Assembly (NCBI RefSeq): GCF_001475935.1
Contig: NZ_LDQA01000041.1
Coordinates: 1-64,000 of the forward strand
DNA: 64,000 nucleotides
DNA from: Aureimonas ureilytica
GTDB lineage: Bacteria; Pseudomonadota; Alphaproteobacteria; Rhizobiales; Rhizobiaceae
Direction of reading: 5' to 3'
The notes beneath the pieces were generated by a model. That model had not been told where the DNA came from. It made no database searches and saw only the letters and a list, made by a program, of their open reading frames with translations. Within the stretch, counting starts at the first letter, position 1. Each line of letters starts with the position of its first letter. This document shows, piece by piece, positions 1 to 8,112 of this stretch. Position numbers and translations under genes: made by a program.

Positions 1-321
1 CAACGAGTCCTGACACTAGGCGAGCTCCCCGAACTCGGCACGCTCTGCCGACGCCACGTCGCCTCTCTTGCCGGCCTGGCGCCACATGCAAGGGAGAGCG
101 GCACTTGGCGAGGGGCAAGGCGCATCTGGGGCGGGCGACGAAAGGTGCGTGAGGCTCTCTACATCGTGGCCCTTAGCGCTTCACGAAACGTGCCCGTCCT
201 TAAAGAACGCCTGCGCCTCATGGGCAAGGCGCCCAAGACGATCCTGATCGCCGTCGCCCGCCAGTTCCTCGTCATCCTCAACGCCATGCTGCGATCCAAA
301 ACACCAATCGCGCTCGCGTGA
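1..321 (+). CDS. IS110-family transposase, C-terminal part (cut by window edge)
   Basis: This is an open frame with no start in the window. It reads from base 1 to a TGA at 319-321 and encodes the C-terminal Transposase_20 part of an IS110/IS116/IS902-type recombinase. The sequence shows the family's GLAPHARESGTW, RRKVREALYI and ILIAVARQFLVILNAMLR blocks in order, ending SKTPIALA. IS110 enzymes are DEDD recombinases acting without terminal inverted repeats; the catalytic N-terminal half would lie to the left. The IS701 element begins only 20 bases after the stop, so it may have inserted into the right end of this IS110 element. Whether the full gene is intact cannot be seen from here. Confidence 0.8.
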   Translation, partial: QRVLTLGELPELGTLCRRHVASLAGLAPHARESGTWRGARRIWGGRRKVREALYIVALSASRNVPVLKERLRLMGKAPKTILIAVARQFLVILNAMLRSKTPIALA

Positions 322-337
322 GCAAACACAGTTGCCC

Positions 338-341
338 CTAG
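338..341. repeat. CTAG target-site duplication, left copy
   Basis: CTAG directly precedes the left inverted repeat of the IS701 element; the matching copy is at 1802-1805. It fits the YTAR preference of this family and supports a simple insertion rather than a rearranged one. Confidence 0.8.
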
Positions 342-376
342 CATTACAGTTGCGTTTTTGACGCGAGTCTGAATCC

Positions 377-1799
377 ATGTGGAGCCATGACGAAGAGGTC
401 ATGGCGATGGTGGCATCGATCGAGGAGACATTTGAGTTCTGGGCGTCGTCGCTGCGCGACGTGAAGGGCCGGATGCGGTCTTTGTTCACGCAGGATCGCG
501 TCGCGGCATCGGCGGGGTTGTTTCTGGACGGGTTGCTGGGCGAGGAGCGGCGCAAGACCGGCTGGATGCGAGCGGAGGCGGCGGGCGACCGCGGTCCATG
601 GCGCCAGCAGGCGATCCTGGGTCGGGGCCGCTGGGACGCGGATGCCCTGCGCGACATCGTACGGGACTATGTCGTCGAGCATCTGGCCGACGACGATGCG
701 GTTCTGGTGGTCGACGGTGAGCCGGACCAGCGAATGATCCGGTGAATCATTCGCCCGGCGAACGGCTTCCTGAAGCAGGGCCGATCCTCCTGCGGTGTCG
801 GGCGTCAGTACACGGGCTCGGCGGGCAAGATCATCAACTGCCAGATCGGCGTCTTTGCCGCCTACGCCTCGCGGCATGGCCATGCCTTCATCGATCGGGC
901 GCTGTATCTGCCGAAGGCTTGGACCGGCAATCGCGAGCGCTTGAAGGCGGCGCACGTGCCCGATGGTATCGGCTTTGCCACCAAGCCGGCTCTGGCTCTG
1001 GCGATGATTCACCGCGCCCTCGAAGCCGAGATGCCGTTCGCCTGGGTTGCCGCCGACAGCGTCTATGGTGTGGGCGATATTGAGATGGCGCTCCGCCGCG
1101 CCAGAAAGGGCTACGTGCTCGGCGTCAACGCCAATAGCCCGTTCAACTCGTGGATCGGTAAACCACCTGTCGCGGGTACGGCCGCCCAGATCGCCGACGA
1201 CCTCGATCCGACGGCTTGGCAGCGCCTGTCGGCAGGCAATGGCACGAAGGGTGAGCGCCTTCACGACTGGGCCTATCTGGAACTGGCCGACCTCGAGGCG
1301 GCCGAGGACGACGAGGGCCTGTCCGGTCTATGGACGCGCGGACTTCTGATCCGACGCCACCTTACTGATGGGGAACTGGCGTTCTTCTCCACATGTTGCC
1401 CCGCCGGCACGCCGATCAAGACGCTGGTCCGGGTCGAAGGCCATCGCTGGGCCATTGAGGACGGCTTCGAGACGGCCAAGACAGAACTCGGTCTCGACCA
1501 CAACGAGACGCGCTCCTGGCATGGCTGGCACCGCCACGTCTCGCTGGTCATGCTGGCCTTCGCGATGCTGGCGGCCATCCGCCACAAAGCCAACGGTATC
1601 GATCCGAGAAAAAGGGGGCTCACCATCAAGGCCATAGCCCACCGCTGAGCGGCTGGTTGGTCCAGGAAATCCGCCGCATCGCTTGCCGCTTGGCGCGGCG
1701 ACGCATCCAGCCGGCCCGCATCATCGCGTGGTCGCGCTGGCGACGAGCACACCAAGCTGCGGCGCAGTACGCTCATCTCAAGTCAAAACGCAACTGTAG
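377..1799 (+). pseudogene. IS701-family transposase, inactivated
   Basis: The frame from ATG 377 carries an IS701 DDE transposase (FEFWASSLRDVKGRMRSLFT, later GFLKQGRSSCGVGRQYTGSA and AADSVYG). After the first catalytic Asp codon at 713-715, where the family reads DETGFLKQG, 48 foreign bases replace about 6. They keep the frame but bring a TGA at 743-745. The frame resumes at 764 and runs to TGA 1646-1648. The normal C-terminus (VQEIRRIACRLARRRIQPA onward) is found in the -1 frame from about 1650, so a second frameshift lies near the AAAAAGGGGG run at about 1609-1618. With two independent lesions, active transposase is very unlikely. ATG 401 is an alternative start. Confidence 0.85.
721..759. 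repeat. Palindromic insert with stop codon in its loop
   Basis: Bases 730-738 (GCGAATGAT) pair with 746-754 (ATCATTCGC) around a 7-base loop, CCGGTGA, that contains the in-frame stop. The stem continues with 721-725 (GCCGG) and 755-759 (CCGGC) after a 4-base bulge, 726-729. The hairpin is the core of the 48-base segment (716-763) that interrupts the transposase at its catalytic Asp. It looks like a small mobile palindrome, but no second copy was noticed in this window. Confidence 0.6.
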
Positions 1800-1801
1800 T
1801 G

Positions 1802-1805
1802 CTAG
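1802..1805. repeat. CTAG target-site duplication, right copy
   Basis: Right-hand partner of the CTAG at 338-341, immediately outside the right inverted repeat (about 1784-1801). Confidence 0.8.
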
Positions 1806-1821
1806 GTGCGGCACCCAGTTC

Positions 1822-3084
1822 TTAGGGGCGGTAAAGGCCGCTGCCGGTTTCCAGCCAGCGGGCCAGCGTCAGGCGCTCGGAGGGCTCCATGCCGGTGATA
1901 TTGCCGGGGGGCATGGCGTGGGAGCGCACGGCCTGACGCTCGATCAGTGCGGCGTTCAGAACGATGTCGCGGCCGTTTTCCAAGAGCACGCCCTTGGGTG
2001 CGTGGCCCATGCCCGGCCAGAGCGGCTTGCGCGCATGGCACATGGAGCAGCGCGACTGGACGATGCCCTCGGCCTCCTGAAACAGAGGCGAGCGCGCGAG
2101 TGCGAGTTGCGGATCGGCCGGGAAGTCGAGGCTGGCATTGGACGTGGACGAGGCCTCGCCCGTGGATGAGGCGCGCCAACCCGGCGCGCCCGACAGGGCC
2201 ATGACGAGAACGAAGAGCACGCCCGCCACAGCCCAGCACCACCAGAGATGCTGCCCGGTCTTGTGTTTGGTGTTGAAGAAGTGGCGCACGACCGCGCCGA
2301 TCAGCAGCACGAGCCCCGCGATGGCCCAGTTCCATTCCGTCGCGAAGGCGAGCGGATAATGGTTGGACAGCATCAGGAAGATGACCGGCAGGGTCAGGTA
2401 GTTGTTGTGGAGGGAGCGCTGCTTGGCGGCCGCGCCCAGGCGCGGGTCGGGCGAGCGCCCGGCCTTGAGGTCCGCCACCACGATCTTCTGGTTGGGGATG
2501 ATGAGCATGGCGACATTGGCGGTCATGATCGTCGCGATCATGGCCCCCGTGTGCAGCATGGCCCCGCGCCCCGAGAAGAGCTGGCTGAAGACAAAACTTG
2601 CCGCGACGACATAGACGAACACGATGCCGAGCAGCACCGAGTCGTTCTTGCCGAGCGGCGACTTGCAGATCCGGTCATAGACGACCCAGCCGAGCGCCAG
2701 CCCCGCCACGCCGATCAGAACGGCGGCCCAGGCCGGAAGATCGGCCTTGGCGGGATCGATCAGATAAAGATCGGCGCCGAGATAATAGACGAGGAAGAGC
2801 AGCGCCGCGCCCGACAGCCAGGTCGCGTAGCTCTCCCATTTGAACCAGGTCAGGTCCTCCGGCATGTGCGGCGGGGCGACCATGTATTTCTGGATATGGT
2901 AGAAGCCGCCGCCATGGACCTGCCAAGCCTCGCCGCCAACACCCACCATGGGCGCGCCATGCGGTTTTCGAAGGCCCAGATCGAGCGCGATGAAATAGAA
3001 GGACGATCCGATCCAGGCGATCGCGGTGACGACGTGCACCCAACGCACGCCAAATTGCAGCCATTCGGAAAGATAAGTCCACAT
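1822..3084 (-). CDS. puuD: Urate oxidase, membrane-bound cytochrome c type (PuuD)
   Basis: PuuD oxidises urate to 5-hydroxyisourate and passes electrons to the respiratory chain rather than to oxygen. The 420-residue protein has the DUF989 membrane region at its N-terminus (start MWTYLSEWLQFGVRWVH, several transmembrane segments, WIGSSFYFIALD). Its C-terminal cytochrome c domain has heme motif C346-S-M-C-H350 and a likely axial Met in HAMPPGN near 391. ATG 3084 is preferred over an upstream in-frame Met at 3129 because family members start MW. xdhABC and uraH lie about 5-10 kb upstream on the same strand and supply the steps before and after. The downstream end is 16 bases from an IS701 insertion, which leaves the gene intact. 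Confidence 0.9.
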   Translation of the reverse strand: MWTYLSEWLQFGVRWVHVVTAIAWIGSSFYFIALDLGLRKPHGAPMVGVGGEAWQVHGGGFYHIQKYMVAPPHMPEDLTWFKWESYATWLSGAALLFLVYYLGADLYLIDPAKADLPAWAAVLIGVAGLALGWVVYDRICKSPLGKNDSVLLGIVFVYVVAASFVFSQLFSGRGAMLHTGAMIATIMTANVAMLIIPNQKIVVADLKAGRSPDPRLGAAAKQRSLHNNYLTLPVIFLMLSNHYPLAFATEWNWAIAGLVLLIGAVVRHFFNTKHKTGQHLWWCWAVAGVLFVLVMALSGAPGWRASSTGEASSTSNASLDFPADPQLALARSPLFQEAEGIVQSRCSMCHARKPLWPGMGHAPKGVLLENGRDIVLNAALIERQAVRSHAMPPGNITGMEPSERLTLARWLETGSGLYRP

Positions 3085-3389
3085 GGGATGACCCCCGAGA
3101 CGCCGCCCCCTTGTCGCGGAACGCCTCAAAATGAATCCGATGTGCCTTTGCGGGCCCCTCGCCGTTCAGGAGACGGTGGGAGGAGCCAGGCGTTTGGGAA
3201 AGGGCGCGTAACGCCCTTTCGGAATTCGTCGCTCGCTCGGCCGGCCTCCCGTTATAGGGTGCCAACCGGAGGGTCGTGATGGCGAGTCAGCCAGCGTGGA
3301 GTCGCGAGACCCGAAGCGGAGCGGACTTTGTGTCCGCGAGCATCGGAAGCGCAGCGAACCGCGCTGGATGACCGCCAGCGCGAGCCGTC
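3085..3389. other. Intergenic region with two hairpins, no gene seen
   Basis: These 305 bases separate the substrate-binding protein gene from puuD, both read leftward. They contain two clear inverted repeats: CGCGCTGG/CCAGCGCG (3358-3381), just after the importer stop, and AAAGGGCG/CGCCCTTT (3199-3219). Both could end transcription from the importer operon. The puuD promoter is expected in the rest, but no convincing -35/-10 pair was recognised. Confidence 0.5.
3358..3381 (-). terminator. Hairpin after importer operon
   Basis: An 8-base stem (CGCGCTGG/CCAGCGCG) lies 8 bases beyond the stop of the BMP substrate-binding protein gene. No strong U-run follows, so terminator function is tentative. 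Confidence 0.4.
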
Positions 3390-4475
3390 TTAGTTACGCA
3401 CGCCTTGGACGTACCAGTCCATCTTGAGCAAGTCCGCATCCGGGATGACCTGACCCGCCGGGATCTTGTCGGCGCCCGACTGGTCCTTGATCGGGCCGGT
3501 GAAGACCTCGTAGGTGCCGGCCTTGGTCTCGTCCACGATCTTCTGCGCGGCGGCCTTCACGTTATCAGGCATCTTGGGGTTGAAGGGGGCCATCTCGACC
3601 TCGCCTTCCTTCATGCCGAGCCAGACGTCCTGCGTCTTCCAGGTGCCATCGGCCACCGCGTTGACGCGGCTGACATAATAGGGGCCCCAATTGTCGACGA
3701 TCGCGGTCATGTGCGCGTTCGGGGCGAACTTGGTCATGTCCCAAGCCTGACCGAAGGCGATGGCGCCGCGCTTCTCGGCTTCCTGCAAGGGGCCGGGCGA
3801 GTCGGTGTGCTGGGTGATGACGTCGGCGCCCTGATCGAGCAGCGCGCCGGCAGCCTGCGCTTCCTTGGCCGGGTCGTACCAGGAGTTCACCCAGACGACC
3901 TGCGTCTCGAAATTCGGGTTCACCTTGCGCGCCGCCAGCGTGAAGGCGTTGATGCCCATCACGACTTCCGGGATCGGGAAGGAGGCGACATAGCCGGCCT
4001 TGCCGGTCTTCGACATCATGCCGGCGATTGTGCCGAGCACGGCGCGGCCCTGGTAGAATTTGGAATTGTAGGCCGCCATGTTCGGCGCGGTCTGGTAGCC
4101 CGTCGCGTGCTCGAACTTCACCTTCGGGAACTGCTTGGCGACCTTCAGCGTCGGATTCATGAAGCCGAAGGAAGTCGAGAAGATGATGTCGTTGCCGTCC
4201 TGCGCGAGCTTGCGGATGACGCGCTCGGCGTCCGGCCCTTCGGCCACGTTCTCGACGAAGGTCGTCTGCACCTTGTCACCCAGCTTCTCGGCCAGATATT
4301 TGCGACCCTGGTCATGGGCGAAGGAATAGCCGAAATCGCCGACCGGGCCGACATAGACGAAGGCGGCCTTCACCGGGCGATCCTTCACCTGCGCGAAGGC
4401 CGGAGCGCCGATCGCGAGCGTGGCGGCGAGAGCGGCGCCTCCCAGAAGAACCTGACGGCGGTTGAGAAGGATCAT
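3390..4475 (-). CDS. BMP-family ABC transporter substrate-binding protein
   Basis: This is the periplasmic binding protein (361 residues) of a Bmp/Med-type importer; relatives bind nucleosides or purines. The start MILLNRRQVLLGGAALAATLA carries a twin-arginine-like RRQVLLGG signal followed by APAFAQ, suggesting Tat-type export and cleavage near residue 29. The mature part begins with the family's AAFVYVGPVGDFGYSFAHDQGR and contains YVASFPIPEVVMGINAF. It is last in a leftward operon: ATPase, permease 1, permease 2, binding protein, with a 26-base gap to permease 2. The position between puuD and xdhCBA suggests uptake of purines, nucleosides or oxidised purines. The ligand itself is inference. 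Confidence 0.85.
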   Translation of the reverse strand: MILLNRRQVLLGGAALAATLAIGAPAFAQVKDRPVKAAFVYVGPVGDFGYSFAHDQGRKYLAEKLGDKVQTTFVENVAEGPDAERVIRKLAQDGNDIIFSTSFGFMNPTLKVAKQFPKVKFEHATGYQTAPNMAAYNSKFYQGRAVLGTIAGMMSKTGKAGYVASFPIPEVVMGINAFTLAARKVNPNFETQVVWVNSWYDPAKEAQAAGALLDQGADVITQHTDSPGPLQEAEKRGAIAFGQAWDMTKFAPNAHMTAIVDNWGPYYVSRVNAVADGTWKTQDVWLGMKEGEVEMAPFNPKMPDNVKAAAQKIVDETKAGTYEVFTGPIKDQSGADKIPAGQVIPDADLLKMDWYVQGVRN

Positions 4476-4501
4476 CGAGAACTCCTTGAGATGATCGGAT
4501 A

Positions 4502-5425
4502 TCAGGCCGAAGCCCGGAAGGGTTTGCCAAGGCAGGCCGGCGCCGCGCTGCGCGTGCGCGACCGCCCCGAGATAACAGCGAGGACGAGGATCGTCGCCAG
4601 ATAAGGAAGGCTGGTCAGGAACTCGGGTGCCAGCAGCGACCAACCCGCCGCCTTGGCTTGAAGCTCCAGCGTGATGACCGCGCCGAAGAGATAGGCCCCG
4701 AGCAGGAGCCGCCCCGGCCGCCAGGAGGCGAAGACCACGAGCGCGATGGCGATCCAGCCGCGCCCGGCCGTTAGTCGCTCGGCCCACATGGGCGTCAGCA
4801 CCAGCGAATAGTAAGCCCCCGCCAGCCCCGCCATGGCCCCGCCGAAGAGCACCGCGAGATAGCGCACCTTCAACACGGGATAGCCGATCGAATGGGCCGA
4901 GGAATCGCTTTCGCCGACCGCCCGCAGGACGAGGCCGGCTCTGCTGTGCTTGAGAAACCACCAGACGGCGAAGGTCAGCGCGAAGGAGGCGTAGACGATG
5001 GGCGAATAGCCGAACAGGACGCGCCAGATCGGATCGTCGCTCAAGCTCGCGGGAAAGACCGAGCCGAAGACGGGCGTGGTGATGCCCACAAACGATGCGC
5101 CCGCCAGCGCCGAAACGCCGGTGCCGAAGATCGTCAGCGCCAGACCCGTCGCCACCTGATTGGCGGTGAGTGTCAGCGTCAGATAGGCGAAGATCAGCGA
5201 GGCGGCGGCGGCCGCCGCCATGCCGCCCAGCGCGCCGAGCGCCGGAACGCCTGTCGACACCGAGACGATGAAGCCGGTGACGGCCCCGATCAGCATCATG
5301 CCTTCGACGCCGAGATTGAGAACGCCCGACTTCTCCACCACCAGCTCGCCGAGCGCGGCGATCAGGATGGGCGTGGCCGATGTGACGACCGCGACGATGA
5401 TGGCGACGATCAGTGCCTCGTTCAT
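4502..5425 (-). CDS. ABC transporter permease 2 (BMP/nucleoside importer type)
   Basis: A 307-residue inner-membrane subunit of the branched-chain/ribose-type permease family (BPD_transp_2). It starts MNEALIVAIIVAVVTSATPI and shows the conserved ALGELVVEKSGVLNLGVEGMM segment typical of the second permease of nucleoside importers, followed by many hydrophobic helices. Its ATG overlaps the stop of permease 1 by 4 bases (ATGA), so the two are translationally coupled. The C-terminus runs slightly long and polar (SGRSRTRSAAPACLG). With permease 1 it should form the heterodimeric channel for the binding protein encoded just downstream. Confidence 0.87.
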   Translation of the reverse strand: MNEALIVAIIVAVVTSATPILIAALGELVVEKSGVLNLGVEGMMLIGAVTGFIVSVSTGVPALGALGGMAAAAAASLIFAYLTLTLTANQVATGLALTIFGTGVSALAGASFVGITTPVFGSVFPASLSDDPIWRVLFGYSPIVYASFALTFAVWWFLKHSRAGLVLRAVGESDSSAHSIGYPVLKVRYLAVLFGGAMAGLAGAYYSLVLTPMWAERLTAGRGWIAIALVVFASWRPGRLLLGAYLFGAVITLELQAKAAGWSLLAPEFLTSLPYLATILVLAVISGRSRTRSAAPACLGKPFRASA

Positions 5426-6573
5426 GCCGGCACTCCGCTTCCGGTCTTGGTCTCGGCAACCGGCGCGATGGCAGGTCCGCTTTGGGCCGGCAGGCCGACC
5501 GGCGCACCGCTGCCGCCGCCGGATGTGGTCAGGCGGTAGCGCACGAGAATGTCCACCGCCAGAAGGAAGAAGAGCATCATGGCCTGGAACACGCCGATCG
5601 CGGCGGCCGGCAGGCCGATGGCCGTCTGCGCGCTTTCGCCCCCGACATAGGTCAGCGCCAGAACGAGCGCGGCAAGCACGATGCCGAGCGGATGGAGGCG
5701 ACCGAGAAAGGCGACGATGATGGCGGTGAAGCCGTAGCCGACCGGAAAGGCCGGGACCATCTGACCGAACGGGCCGGCGGCCTCGAAGATACCCGCGAGA
5801 CCGGCCAGCGCGCCGCCGAGCGCCATGGTCATCCAGACGACGCGCGTTTCGCGAAAGCCGCCATAGCGGGCGGCCTGCGGGCTGAGGCCGACGACGCGCA
5901 CCTGAAAGCCCGCGACCGTGCGCGACACCGCGAACCAGAGCGCGAGCGCCAGCGCGAGCGCCACCGGAATGCCGAGATGGATCAGCGTGCCCGGCACGAC
6001 GAAGGGCAGCGTCTGGTCGGGCGAGAACATGGCCGTCTGCGGGAAGTTGAACCCCATCGGGTCCTTCCAGGGGCCGCGCATCAGATAATAGAGAATCTGG
6101 ATGGCGACATAGTTCAGCATCAGGCTGGACAGGATTTCCGAGACGCCCAGCGCCGTGCGCAGGAAGGCGGGAATAGCGGCCCAGACCATGCCGCCGATGA
6201 TGCCCGCGACGACCATGAGCGGCAGAATCCACGGCCCAGTCATGTCGAGCGTCATGAGCGCGACGCCCGTGCCGGCAAGGCCGCCCATGACATATTGCCC
6301 CTCCGCGCCGATGTTCCAGACATTGGCGCGGAAGCCGACCGACAAGCCGACGGCGATCATGGCGAGCGGCGCGGCCTTCACGAGAAGGTCTTGCCAGCGA
6401 TAGGGATCGAAGAGGGGCGTGACGAAAATCTCGCGCACCGCGCCGAGCCCGTCATAGCCGAGCAGGGTGAAGACCACGGCGCCGACGAGCAGCGTCAGCA
6501 CGACAGCCAGAACCGGCGTCGCAAACAGCATGGCGCGGCTCGGCTCGCGCCGGGGAACGAAGTGAAGAGCCAT
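5422..6573 (-). CDS. ABC transporter permease 1 (BMP/nucleoside importer type)
   Basis: A 383-residue membrane permease, longer than its partner as usual for the first subunit of these importers. The region around residue 80 has the family block GLSVGFRANVWNIGAEGQYV, followed by ALGVSEILSSLMLNYVAIQI. The start ATG overlaps the ATPase stop (ATGA at 6572-6575), and the stop overlaps the next permease in the same way. The tight chain of overlaps shows one transcript with the ATPase first. The last 35 residues (Gly/Pro/Ala-rich) are predicted to be a flexible cytoplasmic tail. Purine or nucleoside transport is inferred from family and neighbours. Confidence 0.87.
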   Translation of the reverse strand: MALHFVPRREPSRAMLFATPVLAVVLTLLVGAVVFTLLGYDGLGAVREIFVTPLFDPYRWQDLLVKAAPLAMIAVGLSVGFRANVWNIGAEGQYVMGGLAGTGVALMTLDMTGPWILPLMVVAGIIGGMVWAAIPAFLRTALGVSEILSSLMLNYVAIQILYYLMRGPWKDPMGFNFPQTAMFSPDQTLPFVVPGTLIHLGIPVALALALALWFAVSRTVAGFQVRVVGLSPQAARYGGFRETRVVWMTMALGGALAGLAGIFEAAGPFGQMVPAFPVGYGFTAIIVAFLGRLHPLGIVLAALVLALTYVGGESAQTAIGLPAAAIGVFQAMMLFFLLAVDILVRYRLTTSGGGSGAPVGLPAQSGPAIAPVAETKTGSGVPA

Positions 6574-8099
6574 CAGGCCGCCACCTCCGCATGAGTCTCG
6601 CCATGGATGCCGCCCATCAGAAGGCCGACGCGCTCGATCGAAATGCCCTTCACGTCCATGGCCGGCGACAGACGCCCTTCGTTGATGACGGCGAGCCGGT
6701 CGCAGAGTTCCAGAAGCTCGTCCAGATCCTGGCTGACGACGACGATGGCCGTGCCCTTCGCGGCCAAATCCAGCATGGCCTGCCGGATGAAGCCGGCCGC
6801 ACCCGCATCGACGCCCCAGGTCGGCTGCGAGACGACGAGAACCGTCGGCTCCTGCCCGATCTCGCGACCCATGATGAATTTCTGCAAATTGCCGCCGGAC
6901 AGCGAGCGCGCGGCGGCGCGCGGCCCCGTCGCCTTGACGCCGAAACCCTTGATGACGCTTTCCGCAAAGCTCTTGGCCGCGCCCATGCGCAGCAAGCCGC
7001 CCGAGGCCAGCCCCTTGCGCGCGCGGGCCGAGAGAATGGCGTTTTCATAAAGCGTCATATCCGGCACGGCGGCATGGCCGTTGCGCTCTTCCGGCACGGT
7101 CGCGAGCCCCGCGCGGCGGCGCGCGGAGACGCCGAGGCGTGCCAAATCCTGTCCGTCGATGCGCACATGGCCCGAAACGCCCGCCGTACGCTCGCCCGAG
7201 AGCACTTCCAGAAGCTCATTCTGCCCGTTGCCGGCAACGCCCGCGATGCCCAGAATCTCGCCCGAGCGCACGGAGAAGGAGACGTTCTTGAGGCTGGTGC
7301 CGAAGGGCGGCAGGCCGGGGGCGGAGAGACCGGAGACGGAAAAACGCTCCCGGCCGAGGCTGGAAGCCGGCTTTTCCGACAGAGCCTTGAGCGAGCCGCC
7401 GATCATCAGTTCGGCCATGGAGCGCGCGGTTTCCTGGCGCGGATCGCAAGTGCCCACCACCCGACCGCCGCGCAGAATCGTCGCCGTCGAGCAGAGGGTG
7501 CGGATCTCGTCCAGCTTGTGGGAGATGTAGAGGATCGAGCAGCCTTCGCCCTGCAACTGTCGGAGAACGCCGAACAGCGCGTCCACCTCCTGCGGCGTCA
7601 GAACGGATGTCGGCTCGTCCATGATCAGAAGCTTCGGCTTGCCCAGAAGCGCGCGCACGATCTCGATGCGCTGGCGCTCGCCGACCGAAAGCGTGTGGAC
7701 TTCACGATGCGGGTCGAGCCCCAACCCGTACGCGCTCATGACCTCGCGCACGCGCGCCTCCAGCTCGCGCCGGGGCGGCGGATCGTCCATGCCGAGCGCG
7801 ATATTCTCCAGCACCGTCATCGCCTCGAACAGGCAGAAATGCTGGAACACCATGCCGATGCCGAGCCGACGCGCCTCGCGGGGCGACTGAACCCGCACGG
7901 CCTGCCCGTCGAAGAGCATCGTGCCCTCGTCGGCCTGCTGCACGCCATAGATGATCTTCACAAGCGTGGACTTGCCGGCCCCGTTTTCCCCGAGCAGGGC
8001 ATGGATGGCGCCGGGCGCGACGGAAAAGGAAATGTCATCGTTGGCCACGACGCCTGGAAAACGCTTCGAAATCGACTGAAGCTCAAGACGAGGCGCCAT
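6573..8099 (-). CDS. ABC transporter ATP-binding protein with two nucleotide-binding domains
   Basis: A 508-residue double ATPase of the sugar/nucleoside importer type. The first domain is canonical: Walker A GENGAGKST, signature LSVGERQRIEIVRAL, Walker B LLIMDEPTSVLTP. The second has the degenerate Walker A GVAGNGQNELLEVL and a good LSGGNLQKFIMGRE signature, the usual asymmetric pattern of this group. ATG 8099 (MAPRLELQSISKRF) is chosen over the 28-residue upstream extension because the nucleotide-binding domain begins directly there. It heads the importer operon. The xdhC stop lies only 13 bases upstream on the same strand, so read-through from xdh into the importer is plausible. Confidence 0.88.
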   Translation of the reverse strand: MAPRLELQSISKRFPGVVANDDISFSVAPGAIHALLGENGAGKSTLVKIIYGVQQADEGTMLFDGQAVRVQSPREARRLGIGMVFQHFCLFEAMTVLENIALGMDDPPPRRELEARVREVMSAYGLGLDPHREVHTLSVGERQRIEIVRALLGKPKLLIMDEPTSVLTPQEVDALFGVLRQLQGEGCSILYISHKLDEIRTLCSTATILRGGRVVGTCDPRQETARSMAELMIGGSLKALSEKPASSLGRERFSVSGLSAPGLPPFGTSLKNVSFSVRSGEILGIAGVAGNGQNELLEVLSGERTAGVSGHVRIDGQDLARLGVSARRRAGLATVPEERNGHAAVPDMTLYENAILSARARKGLASGGLLRMGAAKSFAESVIKGFGVKATGPRAAARSLSGGNLQKFIMGREIGQEPTVLVVSQPTWGVDAGAAGFIRQAMLDLAAKGTAIVVVSQDLDELLELCDRLAVINEGRLSPAMDVKGISIERVGLLMGGIHGETHAEVAA

Positions 8100-8112
8100 G
8101 GGCAAAGGTCCG

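Larger units (their letters stand above)
342..1801 (+). mobile_element. IS701-family insertion sequence, complete with ends
   Basis: A 1460-base element is bounded by imperfect inverted repeats of about 20 bases. The left end reads CATTACAGTTGCGTTTTT and the reverse complement of the right end reads CACTACAGTTGCGTTTTG. CTAG flanks both sides (338-341 and 1802-1805), matching the YTAR four-base target duplication known for IS701. The single transposase frame inside is broken, so the copy should not move by itself. It sits 16 bases beyond the puuD stop codon and next to an IS110 remnant, making this a small insertion hot spot at the edge of the purine island. Confidence 0.88.

Noticed and set aside
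1609-1648. A possible programmed frameshift in the IS701 transposase at AAAAAGGGGG
   Set aside because: The in-frame heptamer does not match a canonical slippery site (X XXY YYZ), and the same gene already has an in-frame stop upstream, so simple decay is the better reading.
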